Shown here piece by piece: positions 1 through 10,571 of a DNA stretch of 64,000 nucleotides; position 1 is the stretch's first letter, and each line of letters begins with the position of its first letter. The stretch covers positions 98,130,449 through 98,194,448 of the forward strand of contig NC_082596.1 of the NCBI RefSeq assembly GCF_030936135.1, given 5' to 3'. Source of the DNA: Gavia stellata. Taxonomy: Eukaryota > Chordata > Aves > Gaviiformes > Gaviidae. Under the pieces are notes generated by a model that saw only the letters and a program-made list of their open reading frames with translations, searched no databases and was not told the DNA's origin. The translations under genes were made by a program, and so were the position numbers.

Positions 1-3000
1 GATAAAAAACAGATTCACACGAAACAAGAAAGTCCCTCGGTGCTGATGATTGATTCTCTGTCCTGTTAAGGTGATAGAAACATCCCAGACATGAATTTTG
101 GCTTAGATCAACTTAGATTCTTCTATATCATTTCTGTGGCACAGTTAGTTATGCAGCAGAGACTATTCCCACTAAGCAAGCTGCTTGGAACCACCTTCTT
201 TTGGAGATTATGAAATTAAAAATAGGGCCATGACCATTCTGTGCCAAGTGACCTTAGTGCCAGAGGGTGGTCCTGGCCGCTTCATCTGCTCCTATGGATG
301 TAGCTGGGAGTTGAGAACTGATTCGCAGAACGGAAGGGTGTTGGTATTACAAAACTAGCATGTTAAAAAATGAGTCTATCTCTGTCCCAGTGAGAGGAAA
401 TTCAGGTATAAACTGTGCTGAGCAGTTTCAGCACAATATTTTTGGTTAAAACGGACTATTTTCCCACTTGCTTTTCTATGCCTTTTGCTTGCAGTTCCAT
501 GACAGCAGGAACAACTCCCTGGGGGACACGCTACCCTTTCGGCCACAGACCTTCCTAGCTGGGGATAATTCCTGTTGTTTAGGCCTACAGCAGGAACAGG
601 GCCTCTATGGAGAAGAAGGGACCGAGTCACTTGCTGAACTGACAAAGCTCGCAGCTATCCACCCACATCTGGCAAACTTTGTCTGTACTGCTTCACATGT
701 ATGAAGTCCCTTATCAAGATTAACAAATGCCCACAAAATGAGCTGTTGTGATTATTCCCATTTCACAGCTGGCAAGGTGGAGGCAGAGGTGAACTTGGAT
801 CACTCTCTAATGAATGTCTCTCTTCTCTGAATTTTCTACTTGGATTATTAGGTTTGCCCTCTCCCAGTGGCTGAACCCATCACTCAAAATGTCACTGTCA
901 GAGGGCCCTCCAAATGTCTAAGATGACAGAAATGTCTAATTCCAGGTCAGGTACAAGCTCAGGTCTTTATGGAATTTCAGCTTACTTGGAAATTACAAAT
1001 AGTCACATTTTTTTAATAAATTTTTATTTACTTGCAGCTTCTAACCTCTTTCTTTTTTTAAAGGCAGTTTTTGCTAGGATTTTCCTCCTTTTAGGGACTA
1101 AGTGGTCTGAACAATTTATCTTTAAAAAAAGATTTTAAAACTGTAGTTCTGGAAGATTTGAAATTACATGCTGTGATTTCGCTCTCTCTATATATAGTGA
1201 TACTTCTGTTTATAACAGGATCTCATTGGCGTTACAAAGGAGGTACGTACTATTACCTTGTCCTTTGGAAAACTGGAGACAGAATGACAAACCATGCTGT
1301 CCAAGGGCAAGCACAGCAAGTCTATTACAGCCAGATACTAAATCCTGCTGCTTTAATTTCTAGTTCCCTTTAAATAGTTCTTAAACCTAATATAATCCTC
1401 ATTCATTATAATTAATATAATTAGTCATATATAATTAATGCCTAATATGCTGCTGCGGTTTGTGAATGCCAAATAAGCTAGTGGTGTCTGCACAGTCTAA
1501 GTTCAAATTTATCAGTTTAGAAAAGTACTAGCAACACCAAAGCCAATACCAACAGCTTTACCTACGTGAATATATTTTGCGTAATTCCATCTATGGAGAG
1601 GAAGGTGAGAGACACTGCACTCCCCATGCATTGATTTTAAAACCGGGCTGATGATAAAATTAGCACCAGATCCATGTGCTGACCAGAAAATCGCTAAAAT
1701 AACCAATCAGCCTGAAAAAGTCCAAGTCAGTTATCACAAAACTGCACTTCTGTTGTGCGTTTTGAGTAATGATGTTAGAGGGGCGTATTTCCCTGCACCC
1801 TATAGTTCACACTGCTCAGTTTGGCAAGGATTCCTGGTCCAAAACCCTTCAGAGATCACTCCTTTCAGTTCCCACTGGCAAGTTCTCGATGGTAATGGCT
1901 GCAAGTCATCACCTGGAGAGGCAGATGATAATCATCCTAGTGTAACTTGGAAATTTATGGGGTAAATTGTTCTGTGATTTTTTCAGCTTTCCATTTTTCT
2001 GTACAACAACAACCAGAAAGCAGGACATTGGCAGTACCTTTAACAACTATGGGAACGCAGACCTGGAAGGCTGGCAGAAAATCACAGTCAGGGGAGAGGT
2101 GGAGACTACTTCGTCCTATCACAAAAAAACCACCAGTTCGCCATTCCAGTTTCACAGCTTGTCTTCATATATTAAAATAAGCCTCCAAACCATGACTGAT
2201 ATAATTTGGAGTCATTAATTAGTTGCTGCTCAATCCTTTAAATGAACATGCTAGCAAAGCCCTCTGAGCTCCACCAAGATCAAAAGCCTGCGTGTGTGCA
2301 AGGCTCCCCTCCCGCCTGGTAGGCAGTCTTTCTGAAAGAAGGTGATGAAGTGACAAATTATTCTTTGGAGATGCAAGTGCTGTGTCTGCTGTGTTGCTCT
2401 GGTTGGATCTGATCCTTTCACCCTTACATTAGTGGTCCCAGTGAAGCCACTGGGTTAGGCTCTTGCCTTTGAGCCTAGGGAGCAGGTCGGAGCTATGAAC
2501 TCGTTTCCATGGCCAAATGTGCTAGTAGCTAGCTGGGTGCCGTTCTCAGCGCAGGTCCTGGCCGAGGAGGGTGGCAATGGTGAGCAACGCCTGATGGGCT
2601 TCTGCAGTCCTGGTTGTTGAAATGATGCCTTGAAACTCTGGCTTAGCTAGGCTCGCTTTAGAGAGCCTCTGGTTCAAATATGCCCAGGGACTGAAATGAA
2701 CCGTCCCCAACTCCATCCTGGGTCACAGGACTCAAGAGCAGTAAAATCCTTTGCAACTCCTTCAGTACGTTGCACTGTGCAGTTCGCCCAGGCCCTAAAG
2801 TTTTGGGGGTACTTGGTTGAGTGAGGAATACAGAATCTATCTACCATAACTTGTGACCTTGAATTAGCTTCTGGGCACATTTGTGGCTCTGATACAAGGA
2901 GAAATATTGCAAAGACTGAAACCCATTCCTAATTCCTACTTGCTTTCTTGTTTTATGGCAAATACCTGCATATTGCCACAATTTTTGCTCTGTCTCTAAC

Positions 3001-4902
3001 CATATATAGTGATCATAATAACTATAGCTCATCCATATACCAAATCTCTTGATTAGGCTTCTCAAAGTGTATAATTTAATTTTCCCACCATCTCTAAACT
3101 GACCAATCTTTGTCTCATTGTCACCTCATGGTCACTTCTCAATTAAAGAGTAACAAAACTGAGACAAGATTAATTGGGACTATTTATTGTGTAGTGCCCC
3201 AAACATGCCATACTCACTGACAGCACAAAGCATGGTTTTGGTGCTATTTAAAAACTTGCAATCCTTTTTCAGACAAAAACATCAATCTTATCCTTAACAC
3301 AACTGCTAATCAGGTTGGCAGAAGAATAATTAGGGCAGGCACAGTTGATATCTGAGGTTAAGCAACAAATCTAAGTTACGACTAGAATCCAGAAGACATT
3401 ATCCTAAAAAATCACTAAGATAATCTTAAAAGAAATCCTATTTCCTTTACGGTTAGAGTAAGCAACTGCAATTTGTTATTTTCTTCATAATCGTCTTGCA
3501 GTTTCTGTATATCTCTGAAGACAAAAGCATGTCACCTCTGAAGCGCTCTCATTCTCTAGCAGGATGAGAAAACAGAGAAGGAGGACACATCTGAACTCAG
3601 CTTTCCAAGTTCAGCTGCTTTTTTAGCTCCCATGAGCCTTTTCCGTGCTGTCATTTGGGGATGCGTATTCATGATTACAGAGACAGTGTTTGGTCTGCTT
3701 GGAGACAGACCTGCCTGTTGTGCTGCCATGCTAAAATGAAAGGCTGAATTCCCTTTTGCTGCCAAACAGTTTTATGATATTTTTATTACCCTAGAGTGTT
3801 ATTTTTTTTCCACCTCACTTCAACAAAGGATTAAGTTGTGCACATTTATAGCGCCAACATTTGCATTCTTCTCTCAGGTAGAATGTAAACAGCAGAGTGA
3901 TGCTGTTTTGGCCAGGAAATGTGGCCAAGCTTTTCTAGATCTGACAATGTTCATAATGAAAAGGTTATGTGAAGGTATAAGTAAATTGTCCTTTCCATTA
4001 ACGCAGCCCTACTCACCATCTGGAACTATTCATGCTTCTGCAGAAACAGGAGATGATATCTCAGAAAAGCTGCAATGACCAAACTTGTAACTCCTTGCCT
4101 GAACATCAGTCATTTCCTATCGCGATAAGAACAGGGACAGTGCATTAGCAGGCTGAAAGTATACACTGGTTTTGATACACTGTGAAGATATTATCAGACA
4201 AGTATCTTTAAAAAACAACGAAAGTGCATCTTCAGTCAGTTCAAAGCAAATGAAACCCACCTGAAAACCACACGTCTTTTTTGTATGTTACAACACGTGT
4301 TATAATGCCATGCAAATACGGACCTCCATGCTGCGTAAAATCAGCATTCCGTTGCTTTCAATTTTCAACTTCTTTTGATAAATTCACATAACAAGGTGTG
4401 CTTCTGATAATCATCTGTAATTCCACTGATAGGTCAGTCATACAGGAGAGACCAAAATCCAAAAGACTTTCCAAGAGCTGTAATATTCAGCAGCACATCG
4501 CTCCTATAAAATTATTCCAGCTTTAATAGCAAAAGCATTGCTTTTCATGAAGAACCATGGACACAATGCAGTTCATATTTTGCAATAAAAAACATTAGCA
4601 ATGCCTGTTTGGCTTCCTTCCATGTGTCTTTGTATGTCAGTGAGTAATTCACTTGTGCAATATAAACATACCACTACAAAATACAAACACAGTAATACTC
4701 AAAGTCACCGATAAAAACAAGAGATGCAGTATGCTAGCAGGGTACTAATTAGTTTGGCTCTGCTAGCTCAGATAATCCCAAGCCAATTCCAAACCTGTTT
4801 CCCTTTTATCTTTTATGTGTGCTACATTTTTTGATGTTATTGCAGTTTAAAAAATTACATGTTTAGGTTATCATGGTTTGGACAGATGCCTAGGAAGGTA
4901 TT

Positions 4903-4927
4903 ATTGATTAATGATGTATTAATCAAT
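4903..4927. repeat. Perfect 10-bp inverted repeat rich in TAAT cores
   Basis: ATTGATTAAT (4903-4912) is followed by a 5-base spacer GATGT and its exact reverse complement ATTAATCAAT (4918-4927). The arms carry ATTA/TAAT homeodomain cores, and the layout resembles a dimeric homeodomain site. Function is not shown. Confidence 0.7.
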
Positions 4928-6598
4928 CAATTTTATTATAAACACAGTCCTCCACTCGGCTGACTGACACCTGCAGCTATTCATGATGAAATTCTGCTTT
5001 CATTTACAGTGGCAACAAAGAGATTCCGTCAATAGGAATGAAGATACTTTATGTCCCTAGACAAAGGAAAACAAGGTCATTATTTGAAATGTAAAATTTC
5101 TTAAATTAAATATTTAAGTAATGAGTCACCTGTGTGCTTTACAACACCGATTTACAGCATATAGAGTCATTTAGCTATTTTCAGTGCAGCTGGATGTAGA
5201 AGGGCAATTAAAAGAAATAAGGCTATTAACGTAAGAAAGTCCAGCCCTGTGCATGGCTGTCTTTCTAAAAAATTACGTTAGCCATCTTTGTTTCACTGTG
5301 TATGTGTCACCACACAATAATCATTGTTGTCATGAGCAGTTCATGCTCAACCTATGCTTTTAATTTCATTTGAGGATTGAAAAGTCTCAAATTAAATTCT
5401 ATAATTAATTTCCCACTGACCTAAATATAATGCTGGTAGTCATATTTACAACTGGATGGGATCCCACTATAACCTATTATCTGTACGTTAGAAACTGTTT
5501 ACAGATATCATTAAGAAAATCTGTGTGTACAAGTAACAAGATTAAGAAGCTTTCTATATGTGGGGTTTAGAAAATTTACTAGGGGGAGTGCATTAATTTC
5601 ATTGTTTTTCAGGGCAGGTATTACTTCTTTGCTCTGTTTTTATGCAGCTAAATCTTTCAGACCCTAATTTTGGTTAGCAAATTTTAGCAATGCCGTAATT
5701 GTTAACATTAATATAATGCAAATCCATAGCACAGTGATAGCTCAAGTGCTTAAAATACTTCTCTATCTGCTGTACAATAAATCAATGCTCAAATAAATTG
5801 TGCTAGCTTCAGCCTTTTTTAGAGCACCACAATAGCTACGTAATACATCTTGACAAGGCAAAAATGGCTAACTAAAAATGATGGAGATTTGATTGAATGT
5901 CAGTAGCTGCTTTCTGAACCCTGTGATCCTGGTTAGCTCCCAACGGCACCACCGAGATCTCACCCAGAGACAAGTGCCATCTATCGATAAAAGAGGGATT
6001 TGAGTTGAAGCAGCCCAAAATGACAGCACATGGCACCCGCCTGCCACCTGCCGCTCTCCAGAATCACTTCACGAACCGTGTTTGCCAGGACAGGGTTCAA
6101 GAGAAGCATGTCCATCCTGCAACAGCGTGCCTTCCCCTTGGCATGGCAAAAGCCTTGGGCAAGATTAAAATAATGGGATGTTCTGCGCATTTGAAAATAG
6201 GCCGCCTAACCTAGGAAGCTGTCTTGGCAGGTTCTAGTAGTTTGAAATCTTGGTGTTGCTAACTCAGGTGTCCCATGGTCTTGTTCAAGTTTCTGCTCCG
6301 GGAAAGGGACGACGAGCTGAAAACTCAGCTCCTATTAAAAGCAGCTGCCTAGTCTTTGCAAAGTTAAAGGCTGGCAAGATCTCAAAGATCCCACTAAAAA
6401 CATCACCACAAACTACAAAAAAACCCCTCAAAAAAACCACACTACTAGTTTGACGTCCCATGGTTTGGGCAGCACAGGTTGATTTTTGAGTGTCGGCTTC
6501 CAACGGTGAGATCGAAGTCCTTTATCTGTTTCGAGGGGTGGGGGTTTTGGCATCAAGTACTTTGCTCACATGTGCCAGAGTAAATGTTGGTTTTGGAA

Positions 6599-6602
6599 AA
6601 TG
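6599..6602. repeat. Target-site duplication AATG (one side of LTR)
   Basis: AATG directly precedes the LTR terminus and is repeated at 7135-7138 just after the other terminus. The duplication is short enough that chance cannot be excluded, but both LTR ends are canonical. Confidence 0.55.
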
Positions 6603-7134
6603 TGACACGCGGAAACAAACTTCACAACTCACAGAGAGGTATAAAGCAGGCACGTTTATTGCGGCGCCGGGTGCAAGGGGATTTCTCCTCAAAGCTTGCA
6701 CACAGGGTTAAAATCATGACAGGTATTTAAAACAGTTAACACAGTTAGTTAGGCCTACTGGTTCTACCCCTTAATTAACTATTGGTTAACACTTTTCTTA
6801 CTTCATCTTAAAGTTACAGTTCTCTTTTAATTCACCACGCACGCTCAGAGAGTAGGGGGCTAAATTGGGTTGGGGCTTTTCTAGCTAGGAGGTGTGTTTT
6901 TAGTATTAAAATGAGATTATAATGAGACAAGTTAACTCTAGGGCACTATTTTGGCAGTCTATTTTATTTTTCTACGATTCGTCGTTGTGCTAATCGTTAT
7001 TACTGGTTAGCTGAGAGTCAGTGGAGACAGTCTTTATCTCTAATACGTCCAAGTGCCAGGCGCAGTTGTTATAAAGCATCTTCTTTACATTCTTCTTTAC
7101 TTTTAACCCTTGTTTTTCAAGATGCCCCGTAACA
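6603..7134 (-). mobile_element. Solo retroviral LTR, reverse orientation
   Basis: Read on the minus strand, this 532-bp block begins TGTTACGGGG and ends CCGCGTGTCA, so it has the TG...CA termini of an LTR with partly matching inverted ends. It carries an AATAAA signal near its 3' end (TTTATT at 6655-6660 on +), as expected at the R/U5 boundary. It is flanked by AATG on both sides (6599-6602 and 7135-7138). A 4-bp duplication is typical of gammaretrovirus-like (class I) endogenous retroviruses. No gag, pol or env coding sequence adjoins it, so it looks like a solo LTR left by recombination. The family name is not determined. Confidence 0.7.
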
Positions 7135-7670
7135 AATGCACTTAGCTTCCCAGAGATTATTCTAAATCAGATGTTCCTAGATGTCACGGCGGATGGGCCA
7201 AGGCGCTAGGCATGCCAGTTCTAGTAAATAACATGGTGCGGGCAGTATCATTCTTCGCCGTTCTTCACGGCCTCAGCGTTAAGGGAAAGAAGATGCGCCC
7301 TTATCCACGGGCGTGATCGGTGGGTCCTGTGCAGCACTGTACCTTCTGGACCACTGCCCTATACCACCCCACAGCGGGATGTGGCACAGCCCGTTCTGTC
7401 AGAACCCTGCGGACAGGCCTACGGCAGGCGCTGCTCTTTTCCCCGGCAGCCCTCACCGTGCCCCGAAGCTGCCCCAGGAAACACGGGGAGGAAGGAGGGG
7501 GGGGGAGCCAGCTCAGAGCTGGGGGGCCGCCAGCTTGCCCTAAGGGCTGGGGGGGAGAACGACCGAGGTGTGTGAGGGACGGGGGAACCCTCCGACACCG
7601 TCAAGGCCCGCGCCGGCCCGCGCCCCCCGCCTGCGCCGCCCGCCCGCGCGCGCCTGCCCCGGCCGTTGAG

Positions 7671-7676
7671 CACGTG
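7671..7676. promoter_or_regulatory. CACGTG E-box in the CpG island
   Basis: The palindromic core CACGTG lies in the context AGCACGTGGC. This core binds MYC/MAX, USF and, in a favourable context, MiT/TFE factors. It is a motif match only; occupancy is unknown. Confidence 0.5.
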
Positions 7677-7750
7677 GCCCTACCAGCGGGCGGGGGCCTC
7701 ACCCAACGCTCCGCCCCCCCGCGCACCCGCCGCCGGGGCGGGACGCGGCC

Positions 7751-7761
7751 TGCGCATGCGC
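7751..7761. promoter_or_regulatory. NRF1-type palindrome TGCGCATGCGC
   Basis: TGCGCATGCGC matches the NRF1 consensus (YGCGCAYGCGCR) except possibly the last base. It sits in the centre of the CpG island close to GC boxes, the normal position for NRF1 sites in CpG-island promoters. It suggests the transcription start is within about 100 bp, by inference. Confidence 0.6.
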
Positions 7762-8107
7762 CCGAGCCCCGGCGCCGCTCTACACCCCCGCCTCCGCCCG
7801 CTCCGTGTGGGCTGCGTCCGCGGGCCGCGCCCGCCTGCTGTAGGTGCCGGGGGGCGGCGGTGGGGTCCCGGTGCTACCGGCGGGGCTGTCTGTCGCCGGC
7901 CCCGCTCTCATCCCCTTTCCCGAGCTCCTCCCCGGGTCCTCGCGGTCGCCTTAGCTCCCGGCGCGGCTCTGCCCGGGGTGGCGGGTGACATGGCCCTCCT
8001 GCCCCGCGCCTCTCCGCCGCTGCCCCTCCGCACTCCCCCAGCCCATCTCGCATCGCCCCGCGGCGACGCCGGTGGGGACCGGCTGCCCCCGAGCGCCTGT
8101 GCGCGGG

Positions 8108-8132
8108 CAGGGAGGGAGGGAGGGAGGGAGGG
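8108..8132. repeat. (GGGA)n microsatellite
   Basis: Several uninterrupted GGGA/GGAG units lie in the downstream half of the CpG island. The G-rich strand is +, so G-quadruplex formation in the nascent transcript or DNA is possible. Confidence 0.8.
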
Positions 8133-8399
8133 TGTGAGGGGTGCCCTGTCTCCGCCCCGCCTTGCCCAGGGGAGGGGGACGCGCGGCTGTGAGGGGAGAG
8201 GGGTGGCCGTCAACTCGCGGTTTGATTTCCGGGGGGTAAACGATCCTGTGCCCAAAGGTATCCCTGTTTTCCTTTGGGAACGTAAGGAAGACCGGGGATT
8301 GGCAGCCCCGAAGCCCGGAACGGTGGCGGGGCCGGGTGGGGGCCTGCCAGGGCTGCGCCCGAAGTCGAGCCTGGTGCCAGGGAGGGCCTTTGTACGTGG

Positions 8400-10447
8400 G
8401 CAGAAGCCTCTTGGCATCATCTCTGGCTCTTCACTAAGTGTTTATATACTGCTGCTGTTAAAATCACCCGGCCTGAAATTTAATAATGTGATGAAAAATG
8501 CGATTAGGCCAAAAATGCATGAATCTTTGAAGACAGGATGAGTTAATTGAACTGTTTTGTACAGAACACCTCCAGTGAGCTGGCTGTCGGGATTTATTTT
8601 CCGCCTTCCTTTTTCCAGTTCACTGATGATACCGGTAAAGATTGGAACATTGGTTGTTTGCCTAGCATGAAAATATATATCCTAAATTTGGAGGGAGGGA
8701 GGAAACAGCGTTCCTCCTTTTTTCCACTGAGTAAATACGTACTGCTGGTATAGTGACAGTTTAAAATTATTAAAATAGCATTCCTTTCTTATAGATCATG
8801 CTGTTATTTTTCAGATTATATTTATTGTTTCTGTTCTGTGACTCTACTGTCAGCTTTCCACAAGTGGTATGGCCTAAGTGTTTTCAAAATAGCACATATT
8901 AAATTAATATTTTAAAATTTTCTATTATTTTAAATGTAGCTGAGTGTCTATAGCATCCTCAGTCTGCTTTTAGACATGGCTGCAATGTAAGTAGTAAACA
9001 GTCTGATCACTGGACCCTTAAATGCACGATACATGAACATCATGTCCATTTGCATAAGGATAGCGCACAACTGGAATGTCTTGCAAGTAATATAAATATT
9101 TTTTCTCTGGTTTTGAGATGGTATCCGACCTATCTCAGAAAGCATTAATTCAGTCCTTTGCTGGTTTATATATTTCTGTCTGGTCTTGGCCCTGATCCTA
9201 CAAAGCACTAAAAATGGACTTAATCTGAAACGCAAATAGGCCTAGTGGGTATACAAATTTAAATATGTGCATTTTTTGCAAAATTGTGGCCTTTGTTTAT
9301 ATCCGCAAATGCTTGGCTCCTGATGCATACTGTGGTTCAACAAGGAAAAGAAGAATTTAGCTAGAAAATCTTTTCAACGCATCATTCACCCTTTGCTCCT
9401 CACTCGAATAATTTTTCTCCAAATTCTGCTGCTGTCACTGGGTATAAAAGTTAAGATTGTTTTTAGTCCTTTGAGTTACAAAACAGAACCTTCTCATATT
9501 TGCAAGCCTGCAGAGGACAGAAAATTAATTGATATTTAGAAGGTTGAACTGAGACACTGGAATAAGGTGCCCAGGGAAGTGGTGGAGTCACCATCACTGG
9601 AGGTGTTCAAGGAACATGTGGACGTGGCATTGTGGGACATGGTTTAGTGGGCAGGGTGGTGTTTGTTGATGGTTGGACTTGATGATCTTACAGGTTTTTT
9701 CCAACCTTAGTGATTCTGTGAATTGAAATGTCAATTACATTTGTTATGAAACACAGAGTACTCACTGCAATTTACCATTGTTTCCAGTATAGGGATGAGG
9801 CATTTATTTCTTTTTAGTACTGGAATAACAAGCTCAAGACTGTGGCTGTTACAGCACCTGATAACAATGTGAACATTTAATTCAAATCTGCAACTTACGA
9901 ACAAACCTACGCACCTAGCCTTTTTCTTTCCTGTCACCCCTGTGCTACTAAGGCTAACATTGGCTTGCCCTTGCTTCTGGTTACCTTGTCTGGTGAGTAT
10001 GAAACCTGACGATTTTACTTATCTGGGTAACAGTCGTACTTGATTAGGGTTTCTGTACCCAAAATTTTGTGAGACTCTTAACTGTATTTTTTTTATACTG
10101 GTTTTGAAATACACGATATCCCATAAAAGACTAAGTGTCTCTCCAGCGTTGTTTTTTTTTTTAACTTTTTGAAAAGTAGCGTAATTCATTACAGGAATAA
10201 AAAAGTTTTTAAAAATCCCTGTGTTTCATTTGGAAATTGGATATCTTTAGACCTTGTTTAGATTCAGTTATTTTTATGATTGTTAGCATACAATGAAAAA
10301 AATCTTGGTAGATTTTCATATTCTGTAGGGCTTATTAATACTATAAAGACATAAGCAGTCAGCTTTTATCAGTGTGCGAAAGTACTTGACCTTAACACAA
10401 TAGGAATGTATTCTTGTAAGTCTTAAGGGGAATTACTGTTTCTCCAG
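8400..10447 (+). other. TBC1D7: TBC1D7 5' intron (non-coding)
   Basis: This lies between the CpG island and the first coding exon and ends in the acceptor TTTCTCCAG (10,439-10,447). No coding exon is seen. It contains one CR1 3' fragment at 9551-9720. The 5' boundary of the intron is not fixed because the donor of the non-coding exon is uncertain. Confidence 0.6.
9551..9720 (+). mobile_element. CR1 LINE 3'-end fragment
   Basis: This short fragment matches the CR1 3' end: the last codons of ORF2 (the [13 protein letters not shown] region, degraded), then the conserved tail GGTTGGACTTGATGATCTTA and TTCCAACCTTAG. It closes with an octamer ATTCTGTG. CR1 elements normally truncate at the 5' end and finish in ATTCTRTG octamers, as here. 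Confidence 0.9.
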
Positions 10448-10459
10448 AAGGAATCAATC

Positions 10460-10571
10460 ATGGCTGATGACTCTCAGAGAAACTTTCGCTCAGTGTATTA
10501 TGAAAAAGTGGGGTTTCGTGGAGTTGAAGAAAAGAAGTCACTGGAAATTCTGTTAAAAGATGACCGGTTGG
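10460..10571 (+). CDS. TBC1D7: TBC1D7 coding exon 1
   Basis: This exon encodes residues 1-37 plus the first base of codon 38, starting [19 protein letters not shown]. The exon itself starts at 10,448 after a TTTCTCCAG acceptor, leaving 12 nt of 5' UTR. The exon ends TTGG and the donor is GCAAGT, not GT. Reading through to a GT is not possible without breaking the match to TBC1D7. Confidence 0.95.

Larger units (their letters stand above)
1..6602. other. Intergenic DNA upstream of TBC1D7
   Basis: No exon of a recognisable protein is visible on either strand. All open frames are short, without flanking splice signals or familiar motifs. The DNA is AT-rich, especially 3.8-5.9 kb, and holds no recognisable CR1 or LTR. 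In human the gene upstream of TBC1D7, in the same orientation, is GFOD1. Its coding sequence is not seen here, so this stretch may be spacer or part of a long GFOD1 3' UTR; that is inference only. Confidence 0.6.
7430..8400. promoter_or_regulatory. TBC1D7: CpG island / TBC1D7 promoter region
   Basis: This block is far richer in G+C and CpG than its flanks. It contains GC boxes (GGGCGGGG around 7687 and 7735), a CACGTG E-box, an NRF1-like palindrome and a GGGA microsatellite. No clear TATA box is evident, as is usual for housekeeping CpG-island promoters. It lies about 2 kb upstream of the first coding exon of TBC1D7. A non-coding first exon must splice to the acceptor at 10,446-10,447. Possible donors are the AG|GTGCCG near 7841 and the GGTGAC near 7985, but I cannot choose between them. 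Long open frames here (up to 291 codons, 7666-8541) are explained by low stop-codon frequency in GC-rich DNA. Confidence 0.8.

Noticed and set aside
1..6600. Possible GFOD1 exon upstream of TBC1D7
   Set aside because: Expected from human gene order, but no stretch resembling a GFO/IDH/MocA oxidoreductase was seen. Presence of its 3' UTR cannot be judged.
7320..8541. Long open frames of 222 and 291 codons (and 170 on the minus strand) in GC-rich DNA
   Set aside because: They sit in a CpG island where stop codons are rare, are dominated by Pro, Arg, Gly and Ala, and overlap each other on both strands. No domain is recognisable.
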